Shown: piece by piece, positions 1 through 8,605 of the stretch | Layout of the letters: every line of letters starts with the position of its first letter | How positions within the stretch are numbered: the stretch's first letter is position 1 | Assembly (NCBI RefSeq): GCF_902150035.1 | Contig: NZ_LR597515.1 | Coordinates: 1-36,502 of the forward strand | From: Enorma burkinafasonensis | GTDB lineage: Bacteria; Actinomycetota; Coriobacteriia; Coriobacteriales; Coriobacteriaceae | Length of the DNA: 36,502 nucleotides | Direction of reading: 5' to 3' | Translations under genes and position numbers: made by a program | Notes under the pieces: model-generated | What the model was told of the DNA's origin: nothing | Database searches by the model: none | What the model saw: only the letters and a program-made list of their open reading frames with translations

Positions 1-1
1 G

Positions 2-109
2 CTGCTGGACGCCTACGGCGTGGAGGACGTGCCGCTCGGCGATCTCGACCTGACGCCGGGGCTCATCGAGAGGGCGCGCGCAGAGAGGGGCGATGCCCCG
101 CTGGCCTAG
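2..109 (+). CDS. C-terminal end of an unidentified protein (partial, 5' end outside window)
   Basis: An open frame enters from the left edge and encodes 35 residues (beginning LLDAYGVEDVPLGDLDL, ending RGDAPLA) before a TAG stop. It has the codon bias of its neighbours: almost every third position is G or C. The residues are acidic and Leu/Gly/Pro rich, with no motif I recognise, so no function is given. It is convergent with the long leftward operon ending at dnaG. The call rests only on codon use and the uninterrupted frame. Confidence 0.55.
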   Translation: MLDAYGVEDVPLGDLDLTPGLIERARAERGDAPLA

Positions 110-396
110 CCTAGGAGAAAAACGGAATAGACGGACCGACCGTCCGGCTGAGTCTGGGAAGAGGTGCCGGGCGGCGGGCGGAGCATGGCCACCGGACCCA
201 TCGAAACACATCTCCACCATTCCTTCAACTGGGAAAATGCCGCCCCCGGGGCCCGGATAGGACCTCGGGGGCGTTCGGTTAACTGCGGGAGCGTGCCGTC
301 AGCTCAATGTGTTCGGTTGGGATCGGAAATCAACCTTTCCGCCCATTTCACGCTTGGCTCCCGGGAAGCGGATCCCGCAGTGAAGCGGTAGCTGCC
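110..396. other. Convergent intergenic region with several hairpins, no gene seen
   Basis: This 287-bp gap lies between the stop of the rightward partial gene and the stop of dnaG. I see no convincing ORF. It contains a small hairpin at 132-146 (CGGAC/GTCCG), the GC-rich stem at 241-272 listed separately, a perfect 6-bp stem at 324-341 (CGGAAA/TTTCCG, 6-nt loop) and a short stem at 362-377. I compared it by eye with RNase P, tmRNA, SRP and 6S signatures and recognised none. It is most simply a shared 3' region for two converging transcripts. Confidence 0.4.
241..272. terminator. Candidate bidirectional terminator between partial gene and dnaG
   Basis: CGCCCCCG (241-248) pairs with CGGGGGCG (265-272), a perfect 8-bp GC stem with a 16-nt loop. 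On the minus strand the stem is followed within a few bases by a short T stretch (ATTTT), which suits dnaG termination. On the plus strand only TTCGGTT follows. The convergent gene layout supports a shared terminator, but the weak U-tracts keep confidence moderate. Confidence 0.45.
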
Positions 397-2361
397 TTAG
401 GACGCGCGGAACGGGTCGGCGATGCCCTCTACGGCCTTCTGGAGCTCGCGCTGGCGCGCCGCGTCGCGCGTCGCCTGGATGGTGAGGGCGCGCCGCTCGT
501 CATGGTCGAGCGAGCGGTCCTGGCGGAGCCTCGCCTGCACCTGGCGGAGGCGCCGCTTCACGGTGTAAAGCTCGAGCGTGTCGATGAGAAAGCCGATGTT
601 CGCCTCGACGGAATGGCTGCTCGTGGATGCGATGGTGCCGCTCGAGACGAGCTCGGCCGCCTCGGGGCACACGGCGCGCGCGGCGTCCATGGCGTCGCGC
701 GGCGAGGTCCCCTCGGGGGTGGCGAGCACCGCCCAGGCGATGGTCTCGTGCCTGGGGTCGACCCAGTCGATCGCGGTGATGCGCTCGGCGAAGGGCCTGA
801 AGACGTCGGGTGAGCTCGTGAGCAGGGTCAGAAGCTCGCGCTCCCCCGCGAGCGCACGGCGCTCGGTATCGGTGAGGAGCTCCTCGCCCGGGGCCTGCCC
901 CCCGTCAGCCGACGGGGCGACCGGTACCGGCGCCGAGCCGCCCTCGTAGGCGTCGAGCGGCACGTAGTCGTAGGGCGCGCCCTCCTCCTCGGGATACTCC
1001 GGCGCAGGCTCGGGCCCACGGCCGCCGCGGGCGCGCTCGCGCTGCTGCTCGCGGCGCTGCTGGGCCGCCTCCTCGTCCTGCACCTGCCGGAACACGCGGC
1101 GCGACGCGGTACGGACCGCCTCGACGTCCAAGCCGAGGAGGTCGGCGATCTGCATGAAGTAGGAGTCGATGAGAAAGCTCGACCGCAGCGGGTAGATGAG
1201 CCGGCACGCATCGTCGAGCGCGGCGGCGCGCCCACCGGGCGTGGAGGTGTCGCAGCGCTCGCCGAGCTTGCGGAACACGAAGTCCATGAGCGGCTCGGCG
1301 CCGTCGAGGAGCGCCCGCAGGGCGTCGCCGCCCCGTGCCGAGATGAACTCCATCGGGTCCATGCCGTCGGGGAGCACCACGCAGCGCAGGTCGGCCGAGC
1401 TCTGCTCGATGAAGCCGATGGCGCGCTCGGCCGCCTTCTGCCCCGCCGCGTCGCCGTCGAACAGGTAGATGATGCGCTTGGCGAAGCGCGTGAGGGTCTT
1501 CACGTGCTGTTCGGTGAGGGCCGTGCCGAGCGTGGCCACGACGTTGCCGATCCCGGCCTCGTAGCAGGCGATGGCGTCGGTGTAGCCCTCGACGACGATT
1601 GCCTGGCCCTGGGCGACGATGTGCTCCTTGGCCCAGTTGAAGCCGTACAGGTTGCGCTTCTTGTGGAAGAGCGCGGTCTCGGCGGTGTTGAGGTACTTGG
1701 GCTGGCCGTCGCCCATGACGCGGCCGCCGAAGCCGATGCAGCTGCCCCGCTCGTCCATGATGGGGAACATCACGCGGTCGAAGAAGCGGTCGGCGAGGTT
1801 GCCGCGGTCGCGCACGACGGCGACGTTGGCGTCGACCATCTCCTGCGGGGTGAAGCCCTTCTGCCCCAGATGCGCGACGAGCGAGCCGCGGCCGGGTGCG
1901 TAACCGAGCCGGTAGCGCCGGCAGACCTCGCTGCCCATGCCGCGCGACGCGAAGTACTCCCGGGGCGCGCCGTTGCGCCCGCGCATGAGCTGGACGTGGT
2001 AGAACGCGGCGGCCTCCTCGCACACCTCGATGAGGCGCGAGCGCTTGGTGCCGCGCTCGTAGCGGTCGCGCGTGTCCTGGATCTCGACGCCTGCGCGGTC
2101 GGCGAGGTAGTGGATCGCCTCGGGGAACGAGAGGTTTTCGCGCTTCATCACATAGGTGAAGCAGTCGCCGCCCTCGCCGCAGCCGAAGCAGTGCCAGACC
2201 TGCGTGGCGGGGATGATGTGGAACGACGGGGTCTTCTCGCCATGGAAGGGGCAGCAGCCCCAGAACTCCTGGCCGCGCTGCTTGAGCTGGACGGTCTCCT
2301 GCACGAGCTCCACCAGGTCGGTCGCCGCGCGGACGCGGTCCTTGTCCTCATCGGTGATCAT
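397..2361 (-). CDS. dnaG: DNA primase DnaG
   Basis: The protein (654 aa) synthesises the RNA primers used by DNA polymerase III at the replication fork. Its N-terminal CHC2 zinc-binding domain has ligands Cys37, His40, Cys58 and Cys61 (CPFH...CFGC). The TOPRIM catalytic core follows, with VVEGYTDAIA and YLFDGDAAGQKAA carrying the metal-binding acidic residues. A low-complexity linker rich in Gln, Arg and Glu leads to the C-terminal DnaB-binding region. The start at 2361 is chosen because MITDEDKDRVR is a typical DnaG start and its ATG overlaps the ribF stop as ATGA; a longer in-frame extension reads into ribF and is not real. dnaG is usually grouped with rpoD or rpsU. Here it is the last gene of the rimP-nusA-infB operon. 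Confidence 0.96.
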   Translation of the reverse strand: MITDEDKDRVRAATDLVELVQETVQLKQRGQEFWGCCPFHGEKTPSFHIIPATQVWHCFGCGEGGDCFTYVMKRENLSFPEAIHYLADRAGVEIQDTRDRYERGTKRSRLIEVCEEAAAFYHVQLMRGRNGAPREYFASRGMGSEVCRRYRLGYAPGRGSLVAHLGQKGFTPQEMVDANVAVVRDRGNLADRFFDRVMFPIMDERGSCIGFGGRVMGDGQPKYLNTAETALFHKKRNLYGFNWAKEHIVAQGQAIVVEGYTDAIACYEAGIGNVVATLGTALTEQHVKTLTRFAKRIIYLFDGDAAGQKAAERAIGFIEQSSADLRCVVLPDGMDPMEFISARGGDALRALLDGAEPLMDFVFRKLGERCDTSTPGGRAAALDDACRLIYPLRSSFLIDSYFMQIADLLGLDVEAVRTASRRVFRQVQDEEAAQQRREQQRERARGGRGPEPAPEYPEEEGAPYDYVPLDAYEGGSAPVPVAPSADGGQAPGEELLTDTERRALAGERELLTLLTSSPDVFRPFAERITAIDWVDPRHETIAWAVLATPEGTSPRDAMDAARAVCPEAAELVSSGTIASTSSHSVEANIGFLIDTLELYTVKRRLRQVQARLRQDRSLDHDERRALTIQATRDAARQRELQKAVEGIADPFRAS

Positions 2362-3368
2362 GCCAGCGCCACCCCGCTCTCCCCCAACGCATCGCGCACT
2401 TCCTCTATATTGCCCAAAACCGTGGCGATCAGATCGTCGAGCGACGCGAACTCCACGAGGCCCCGGATGCGCCACAGGAAGGCGAGCGAGATCGCAGACC
2501 CGTAGATGTCGCCGGAAAAGCCGATGAGGTTCGCCTCGAGCGAGGCGGAGGCCGCCCGGTCGCGGAAGGTCGGCGGCTTGCCGACGTTGATGGCCGCGGG
2601 CCAGACCATGCCGTCGACGAGCGCGAGCCCGCCGTAGACGCCCTCGGCGGGCACCTGCAGCTTGGGCGCCACGGCGACGTTTGCCGTGGGGAAGCCCATA
2701 CCCGTCCCCTCTCCGCGCCCGGTGTTCACGGTGCCGCGAAGCATGGGTCGCCTCCCGAGCAGCCGGGTGGCGCGCTCGAGCTCGCCAGCGGCAAGGTGCC
2801 CGCGGATGTGCGTAGACGAGACCACCTCGCCGTCGACGTTCAGAAGCTCGTGCCCCGCAAGGTCGATACCCTCGCCAGCGCACCAGGCCCGCATGACCGG
2901 AACGGTCGAGGCCCCGCGGTACCCGAGCCTGAAGTCGGTGCCGACATGGATGGAGCGCACGTCGCAGGCGGGAAGCAGGATGCGCTTGAAGAACTCCGCG
3001 TGCGTGAGCCGCGAGATCGAGCGGGTGAAAGGGACCACCAGCACCGCATCGACACCGGAGCGGGCGAGCAGCTCGAGGCGGTCGTCTGCCGTGCAGAGCT
3101 TGAGGTCAGGACGGGGCGAAACCACCTCGTCTGGATCGGGCAAGAAGGTCACCGCGACGGAAGCCATGCCGCGCTCGGTGGCCTCGCGCACGGCGGCGTC
3201 GATGAGCGAGCAGTGGCCCAGGTGCACGCCGTCGAAGGCCCCGATCACCGCGACCGAAGGACCGAGGTCTGAGAGCACCCCCGGGCGCCAGCCCTTGACC
3301 GGCGCCGGCACCTCACCGGGGGCGCCGACGATGAAGTCGCGCCTGAGCTCCTCGAGGGCGGGCATCAT
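2358..3368 (-). CDS. ribF: Bifunctional riboflavin kinase / FAD synthetase
   Basis: RibF (336 aa) phosphorylates riboflavin to FMN and then adenylates FMN to FAD in the cytoplasm. The N-terminal nucleotidyltransferase half shows GAFDGVHLGH, the family nucleotide-binding HxGH-type motif, and STHIRGHL near its end. The C-terminal flavokinase domain shows GMGFPTANV and AINVGKPPTF, matching the GxxxPTAN ATP/Mg site. The length is slightly above the usual 305-320 aa. The start at 3368 is an ATG doublet (ATGATG); the first ATG overlaps the truB stop as ATGA, and the ribF stop in turn overlaps the dnaG start, so all three genes are probably translationally coupled. Confidence 0.95.
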   Translation of the reverse strand: MMPALEELRRDFIVGAPGEVPAPVKGWRPGVLSDLGPSVAVIGAFDGVHLGHCSLIDAAVREATERGMASVAVTFLPDPDEVVSPRPDLKLCTADDRLELLARSGVDAVLVVPFTRSISRLTHAEFFKRILLPACDVRSIHVGTDFRLGYRGASTVPVMRAWCAGEGIDLAGHELLNVDGEVVSSTHIRGHLAAGELERATRLLGRRPMLRGTVNTGRGEGTGMGFPTANVAVAPKLQVPAEGVYGGLALVDGMVWPAAINVGKPPTFRDRAASASLEANLIGFSGDIYGSAISLAFLWRIRGLVEFASLDDLIATVLGNIEEVRDALGESGVALA

Positions 3369-4336
3369 CGGAAGCCACCCCCTCGCGAGGCGGCCTCACC
3401 GGATACGCCCTCGATGGGCTGCGGGAAGACGTCCGTGGGCACGAAGCACCCGCCCTCGAGCGACCCCAGGGCGACGAGCCGCGCCGCGCACACGAGGGCG
3501 ACCGGGCGGCCCCCGGGCTCGCCCTCCTCGATACGCTCGAGCGCCGAGGACGGGATTCGCTTGCCGCAGAGCACGTCGGCCATGGCCGCTTCCGCGCAGC
3601 GGACCGGATAGGCGCCGAGCGCCCGCACGGGATCGAGCGCCGCGGCGCGCGCCGCCTCGGCCGTGAGGGCGTCGAGCTCGAGGCAGTCCCCGCGCGTGAC
3701 GGACCCGGACGCGGTGCGCACGAGGCCGGCGAGGTGGGCGGCAGAGCTGAGGGAGCGCCCCAGGTCGCGCGCCAGGGCGCGGATGTAGGTCCCCTTGCTC
3801 ACCGTGAACGACACGGTCCAGATAGGCGACGGGCCCTGCGCGCGGATGGAGATGAGCTCGGCTTCGTGCACGGTGATGGGCCGGGCCTCGAGCTCGACCT
3901 CCTCGCCCGCGCGGGCGCGCGCATACGAGCGGACGCCGTCCACCGATATCGCGGAATAGGACGGCGGCACCTGCATCTGCTCCCCGAGGATGCCCGCGAG
4001 CGCGCCGCGGGCGAACGTCTCGTCGGTAAGCTCGGCGGGAACCTCCGCCTCGCGGGTCACCGCCCCCTCGGCGTCATCGGTCGCGGTCTCGTAACCGAAG
4101 GCGATCTCGGCGAGGTAGCGCTTCGTGTCGAGCGTGAGCCTGCCCAGGAGCCGGGTGGCCTGGCCGATACCTACCACAAGCACCCCGGACGCCATGGGGT
4201 CGAGCGTGCCCGCATGGCCCACCCGGCGCTCGCCGACGGCGCGCCGCACACGGGCGACGACGTCGTGCGAGGTGCATCCGCCGGGCTTATCGATTGCGAT
4301 GAGCGCGTTCAGCTGCGCGACGCGACGCTTAGCCAT
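3365..4336 (-). CDS. truB: tRNA pseudouridine(55) synthase TruB
   Basis: TruB (323 aa) converts U55 of the tRNA T-loop to pseudouridine and also acts as a tRNA folding chaperone. The catalytic core is visible as GHAGTLDPMASGVL, with nucleophile Asp46, preceded by the family start LIAIDKPGGCTSHDVV. Further conserved segments are TKRYLAEIAFG, PPSYSAISVDG and TYIRALARDLG. The C-terminal part resembles the actinobacterial extended PUA-like tail. Its start lies 6 nt after the nrnA stop and its stop overlaps ribF, so it is inside the operon. Confidence 0.96.
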   Translation of the reverse strand: MAKRRVAQLNALIAIDKPGGCTSHDVVARVRRAVGERRVGHAGTLDPMASGVLVVGIGQATRLLGRLTLDTKRYLAEIAFGYETATDDAEGAVTREAEVPAELTDETFARGALAGILGEQMQVPPSYSAISVDGVRSYARARAGEEVELEARPITVHEAELISIRAQGPSPIWTVSFTVSKGTYIRALARDLGRSLSSAAHLAGLVRTASGSVTRGDCLELDALTAEAARAAALDPVRALGAYPVRCAEAAMADVLCGKRIPSSALERIEEGEPGGRPVALVCAARLVALGSLEGGCFVPTDVFPQPIEGVSGEAASRGGGFR

Positions 4337-4342
4337 GGGCCC

Positions 4343-5401
4343 TTACGCCCCGTCGCGCTCGCCCGCGAGCTCCTCGACGTCGCGAACGCAGTCGACGAGC
4401 TCGATGAGCATAGGTAGCGCCGCGCGCAGGGTATCCTCCACGGTGCCCTCGTACGTGAAGCCCGCCGCGGCGGCGTGCCCGCCGCCGTTGAAGGCCGCGG
4501 CGATCCCGGACACGTCGAGCTCGCCCTTGGAGCGCAGGTTGCCGCGCACCTGGCCGTCCTCGATCTCCTTCAGGAAGAGGCAGACCTCGACGCCCATGAC
4601 GGAGCGGACGATGTCCACGAGGCCGTCGCACTCGTCCTGCGACACGCCGTGCTCGGCGAGGTCGGCGGCGCGGGCGTAGCTGTAGGCGACGCGCCCGTCC
4701 GCGACGAGCCGGATGCGGCTCATCACGACGGACTCGAGCTTTAGGTAGTCGAGCCGCTGGCTCTGGTAGACCTCGAGCGAGATGCGCGCGGGGTCGGCGC
4801 CGGCAGCGACCAGCCCGCTCGCCACGCAGAAGCTCTCGGGGTCGGCGTTCTGGTACTGGAAGCGGCCGGTGTCCGTCACGATGCCGCAGAGCAGGTCCGT
4901 GGCGACGCCGGCGTCGATGGTGATGTTCACGAACGAGAGGAACTCGGCGATGAGCACCGACGCGGCAGCCGCGTCCGGCCGGCGCACGGCGATATCGGCG
5001 AACTCCTCGCGGGCGGGATGGTGGTCGAAGCAGACCACCTTGCCCGCGCGGCGCAGGACCTCCTCGCCGTCGGCCAGGCGGTCGAGCACCGGGCAGTCGA
5101 CGGAGATGAAGAGGTCAGGGTCGTCCGCATAGCGGGCCGCCGGCACGAGCTCGTCGGCACCGGCGAGGAAGCGGTAGATGCGCGGCACCGGGGCGTCGTC
5201 GGCGATGAGGAAGGCGATCTCCTTGGTCGGGAAGCGCCCGCGCAGGGCGAGCCCCAACCCCAGAGTCGAGCCCAGGGCGTCGCCGTCGGGCGAGGTGTGC
5301 CCGCAGATGGCGATGGTCTCGGCCTCGTCGATGAGGTCGAGGATGCCCCAGTACTCGTCGGCGTACGCCGGCAGGTCGATACTCGCCGTGTCGCTATCCA
5401 T
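4343..5401 (-). CDS. nrnA: DHH/DHHA1 phosphoesterase, NrnA-type oligoribonuclease / pAp phosphatase
   Basis: The protein (352 aa) belongs to the NrnA family, which degrades very short RNA (nanoRNA), dephosphorylates pAp and in some bacteria hydrolyses cyclic dinucleotide products. Mn-binding motifs are in order: ICGHTSPDGDALGS (His35, Asp39, Asp41), SVDCPV, the DHH signature in VCFDHHPAREE, and the DHHA1 substrate motif FNGGGHAAAAGF near the C terminus. The start at 5401 (MDSDTASIDL) overlaps the end of rbfA by 8 nt and follows a GAGGAG site; a longer in-frame start at 5455 would lie deep inside rbfA and is rejected. nrnA between rbfA and truB is the common arrangement in Gram-positive genomes. 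Exact substrate is inferred from family. Confidence 0.92.
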   Translation of the reverse strand: MDSDTASIDLPAYADEYWGILDLIDEAETIAICGHTSPDGDALGSTLGLGLALRGRFPTKEIAFLIADDAPVPRIYRFLAGADELVPAARYADDPDLFISVDCPVLDRLADGEEVLRRAGKVVCFDHHPAREEFADIAVRRPDAAAASVLIAEFLSFVNITIDAGVATDLLCGIVTDTGRFQYQNADPESFCVASGLVAAGADPARISLEVYQSQRLDYLKLESVVMSRIRLVADGRVAYSYARAADLAEHGVSQDECDGLVDIVRSVMGVEVCLFLKEIEDGQVRGNLRSKGELDVSGIAAAFNGGGHAAAAGFTYEGTVEDTLRAALPMLIELVDCVRDVEELAGERDGA

Positions 5402-5834
5402 CGAGCTCGCCGCCCTCCTCGACATCGGCCTCGCTCCCATCGGCGGAAACGGCATCCGCGATGGGATAGCCCTCCTCGTCCTTCTCGACGCCGATGGTCG
5501 GCGGGACGTTCTCCAGGGCCGCCGCGATGCGCTGCGCCTCGTCGGTGGACTTGTCGATGCGGAAGTCGAGCTCGGGCACGATGCGCCAGTCGAGCGAGCG
5601 CGCGAGCAGGCTGCGGATGCGGCCCTTGGCCGAGGCGAGGGTCTCGAGCACCTCGTCGTAGCGGTCCCCGTCGCACGAGACGAAGATGCGCGCGTACGAG
5701 CGGTCCTGGGTGACCTCGACGCCCGTCAAGGTCACCAGGTCGAGCCTCGGGTCGGCGATCTCGAACAGCAGGATGTAGCCGAGCTTCTCGCGCAGCTGCT
5801 CCGAGAGCCGGCGCGTGACGTTGTTCTGCTTCAC
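5394..5834 (-). CDS. rbfA: 30S ribosome-binding factor A
   Basis: RbfA (146 aa) binds the immature 30S subunit and assists maturation of the 16S rRNA 5' end, notably in the cold. The KH-like fold is indicated by the N-terminal VTRRLSEQLREKLGYIL, the segment IADPRLDLVTLTGVEVTQD and ARIFVSC, followed by the helix RIRSLLARSLDWRIVPEL and the strand ending LDFRIDKS. An acidic Asp/Glu/Gly tail follows. The start is GTG at 5834 with an AAAGG site upstream. It is 15 nt downstream of infB, within the operon, and its last codons overlap nrnA. Confidence 0.94.
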   Translation of the reverse strand: MKQNNVTRRLSEQLREKLGYILLFEIADPRLDLVTLTGVEVTQDRSYARIFVSCDGDRYDEVLETLASAKGRIRSLLARSLDWRIVPELDFRIDKSTDEAQRIAAALENVPPTIGVEKDEEGYPIADAVSADGSEADVEEGGELDG

Positions 5835-5849
5835 GAAGACGACCTTTCG

Positions 5850-8522
5850 CTACTCGGTGCGGGCGACCTCGACGATCTTGTAGGCCTCGAGCTGGTCGCC
5901 CACGTGGACGTCCTGGAAGCGCTCGATGCCCAGACCGCACTCGTACCCGCTCTTGACGGTCTTGACGTCATCCTTGAAGCGGCGCATGGAGGCGAACACG
6001 CCGTCGAACACCACGACGCCGTCGCGCACGACGCGCACGCGGTCGTTGCGCTCGATCTCGCCTTCGGTGACCATGCAGCCGGCGATGACGCCGACCTTGG
6101 GCACGCGGAAGAGCTCGCGGACCTCGGCGATGCCGGTCTGGACCTCCTCCTCCGTGGGCTTGAGCATGCCGATGCGCGCGGCGTCGATGTCCTCGATCGC
6201 CTTGTAGATGATGGAGTACGTCTTGATCTGCACGTTCTCCTTCTCGGCCATGTCGCGGGCCTTGGCCTGCGGGCGCACGCCAAACCCGACGATGATGGCG
6301 TTCGAGGCGGCGGCCAGGATGACGTCGGTCTCGGTGATCGCGCCGACGGCGGAGTGGATGATGTTGATGCGGACCTCGGACTGGTCCATCTTGCCGAGCG
6401 CGTCGGCGAGCGCCTCGATGGAGCCCTGGACGTCGGCCTTGACGACGAGGTTGAGCTCCTTGAGCTCGTTCTCGCTCATCTCGGAGAAGAGGGTCTCGAG
6501 CGTGACGTGCTTGACCTTGTTCTGCTCCTCGATGCGGGCCTTGAGGGCGCGCTCGTCGGCGAGCTTGCGCGCGTCGCGCTCGTCCTCGAAGACGCGGAAC
6601 TCGTCGCCCGCGTTGGGCACCGAGTCGAGACCGAGGATCTCGACGGCGTCGGACGGGCGCGCCTCGTCCTTGTGGTCGCCGTGCTGGTCGAGCATGGCGC
6701 GGACGCGGCCGAAGCTCATACCGGCGACGAGCGCGTCGCCCACGCGGAGCGTACCGCGGTTCACGAGCACCGTGGCCACGGGACCGCGGCCGCGGTCGAG
6801 CTTGGCCTCGATGATGTAGCCCGAGGCGAAGGTGTCGGGGTTGGCCTTGAGCTCGAGAACGTCGGCCTGGAGCAGGATCGTCTCGAGCAGCTCGTCGATG
6901 CCCTCGTGCGTGCGCGCCGAGACGTTGACGAACATGTTCTGGCCGCCCCACTCCTCGGGGATGACGCCGTGCTCGACGAGCTCCTGGCGCACGCGGTCGG
7001 GGTTCGCATCGGGCTTGTCGCACTTGTTGACGGCGACGACGATGGGCACGCCGGCGGCCTTGGAGTGGTTGATGGCCTCGATGGTCTGGGGCATCACGCC
7101 GTCGTCGGCGGCGACGACCAGCACGACGACGTCGGTGATCTTCGCGCCGCGGGCGCGCATGGCCGTGAAAGCCTCGTGGCCGGGCGTGTCGACGAAGGTG
7201 ATCTGGCGGCCGCCGATCTCGACCTGGGAGGCGCCGATGTGCTGCGTGATGCCGCCCGCCTCGTGCGCGGCGATGCCGGTGTGGCGGATGGCGTCGAGCA
7301 GGCTCGTCTTGCCGTGGTCGACGTGTCCCATGACGGTGACCACGGGCGGGCGCGGCTTGAGGTCGGCCGGGTCGTCGTAGAAGGTGAAGGAGTTCTCCTC
7401 CTCGGGGCTGATGATCTTGATCTGGCGCCCGAGGTCGTCGGCGACGAGCTCGACGAGGTCGTTCGACATGGACTGCGTCATGGTGAGCGGGGTTCCGAGC
7501 AGGAACAGGCGCTTGATGATGTCGTTGGCGGGGACGTCCAGGGCCTCGGCGAGCTCGGCGACGGTCACGCCCTCCGAGACGCGCACCGCGTCGAGCTCCT
7601 CGACGCTGATGCCCTGGGCCTTGGCCTGCTCGAGCTTCTGCTCCTCGCGGGCGGCCTCGGCCTCGCGCATGCGCTTCTCCTTGCGCTTGCGGCGGCGTCC
7701 GCCGTCGCCGCGCGACGCCTCCTCGACGGCCATGCGGGCCTCCTCGAGCACGCGCTCGCGGCTGTACTCCTCCGCCTCGCGCGCCATGCGGCTGTAGCGG
7801 TCCTCGTCGGCGTGCTGGGCGCCCTTGCGGCCCTTGCGGCCCTTGCCGGCCTTCTCGGGCGCGGGGACGTCCATGGCGGCCGGCATCGAGGGCGCCTGCG
7901 AGCTGCGGTGCTGATGGCCCGAGCCGGCATGCTCCTCGCGGCGGCCGCCGCGGCGCTCGCCCTTGCGCGCGGGGCGCTCGGCGGCGTTCTCGCTGCGCTT
8001 GGCCTCCTCGGCCTTCTTGCGCTCCTCGAGCACGGTCTCCTGGGCCGCGATCTGGTCGAGCAGCGACCGGAAGCGCGAGCCGGAGTCCGACGCGGGGACG
8101 GCGCGGCGCTTGGCCTCGAGCTCCTCGGCGGCCTTGCGCTCGCGCTCCATGCGCTCGGCCTCGCGGGCGCGCTCTGCCTCCTCGGCGCGGGCGGCCTCCT
8201 CGGCGGCGCGCATGGCGCTCGAGAGCCGGCGCTCCTCCTCGCGACGGGCCTCGACGGCCAGGCGCTCGGCCTCGGCCTCGCGGGCGCGCTCGGCCTCCTC
8301 GGCGGCGGGCGCCTCCTCCTCGGCCTTGCGCTTCGCCTCGACCTCGGCGGCGCGCGCCTCGATAACCGGTGCGAGCTTCTTGCGCACCATGGAGATATAG
8401 GCGTCCTCGAGCGCGGACGACGCCGATTTGACGGGGATCTTCATCTCCGCAAGGTAGCCCATGAGCTCCTTCGAAGTCATCCCGAATTCCTTGGCAAGGC
8501 TTGATACGCGGGTCTTAGCCAT
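5850..8522 (-). CDS. infB: Translation initiation factor IF-2
   Basis: IF-2 (890 aa) is the GTPase that places fMet-tRNA on the 30S subunit and promotes subunit joining. It begins with an IF2_N domain ([20 protein letters not shown]), then a very long charged Glu/Arg/Ala coiled-coil-like region (about residues 60-290), a second IF2_N-like segment ([16 protein letters not shown]), the G domain with G1 [15 protein letters not shown] near residue 396, G3 [15 protein letters not shown] and G4 [10 protein letters not shown], and the C-terminal domains that bind fMet-tRNA. The ATG at 8522 is chosen over a TTG two codons upstream because AGGTAGGTGA is better spaced from it and MAKTRV is the usual start. 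An 83-nt gap separates it from nusA. Confidence 0.96.
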   Translation of the reverse strand: MAKTRVSSLAKEFGMTSKELMGYLAEMKIPVKSASSALEDAYISMVRKKLAPVIEARAAEVEAKRKAEEEAPAAEEAERAREAEAERLAVEARREEERRLSSAMRAAEEAARAEEAERAREAERMERERKAAEELEAKRRAVPASDSGSRFRSLLDQIAAQETVLEERKKAEEAKRSENAAERPARKGERRGGRREEHAGSGHQHRSSQAPSMPAAMDVPAPEKAGKGRKGRKGAQHADEDRYSRMAREAEEYSRERVLEEARMAVEEASRGDGGRRRKRKEKRMREAEAAREEQKLEQAKAQGISVEELDAVRVSEGVTVAELAEALDVPANDIIKRLFLLGTPLTMTQSMSNDLVELVADDLGRQIKIISPEEENSFTFYDDPADLKPRPPVVTVMGHVDHGKTSLLDAIRHTGIAAHEAGGITQHIGASQVEIGGRQITFVDTPGHEAFTAMRARGAKITDVVVLVVAADDGVMPQTIEAINHSKAAGVPIVVAVNKCDKPDANPDRVRQELVEHGVIPEEWGGQNMFVNVSARTHEGIDELLETILLQADVLELKANPDTFASGYIIEAKLDRGRGPVATVLVNRGTLRVGDALVAGMSFGRVRAMLDQHGDHKDEARPSDAVEILGLDSVPNAGDEFRVFEDERDARKLADERALKARIEEQNKVKHVTLETLFSEMSENELKELNLVVKADVQGSIEALADALGKMDQSEVRINIIHSAVGAITETDVILAAASNAIIVGFGVRPQAKARDMAEKENVQIKTYSIIYKAIEDIDAARIGMLKPTEEEVQTGIAEVRELFRVPKVGVIAGCMVTEGEIERNDRVRVVRDGVVVFDGVFASMRRFKDDVKTVKSGYECGLGIERFQDVHVGDQLEAYKIVEVARTE

Positions 8523-8605
8523 GTGCAATCACCTACCTCTCGCGCGCCCTCGCGCGCAGAACATCCAACGGACCACCTTCATGCGGGGCTCGCGCCCCCG
8601 ATCCG

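Noticed and set aside
164-391. Small rightward frame in the dnaG downstream gap
   Set aside because: No good ribosome-binding site, mixed codon use and overlapping hairpins; not convincing as a gene.
5178-8504. Long rightward open frame (over 1100 codons) opposite infB, rbfA and nrnA
   Set aside because: It is the antisense shadow of conserved IF-2, made of Leu/Asp/Val/Ala/His runs caused by high GC in third positions.
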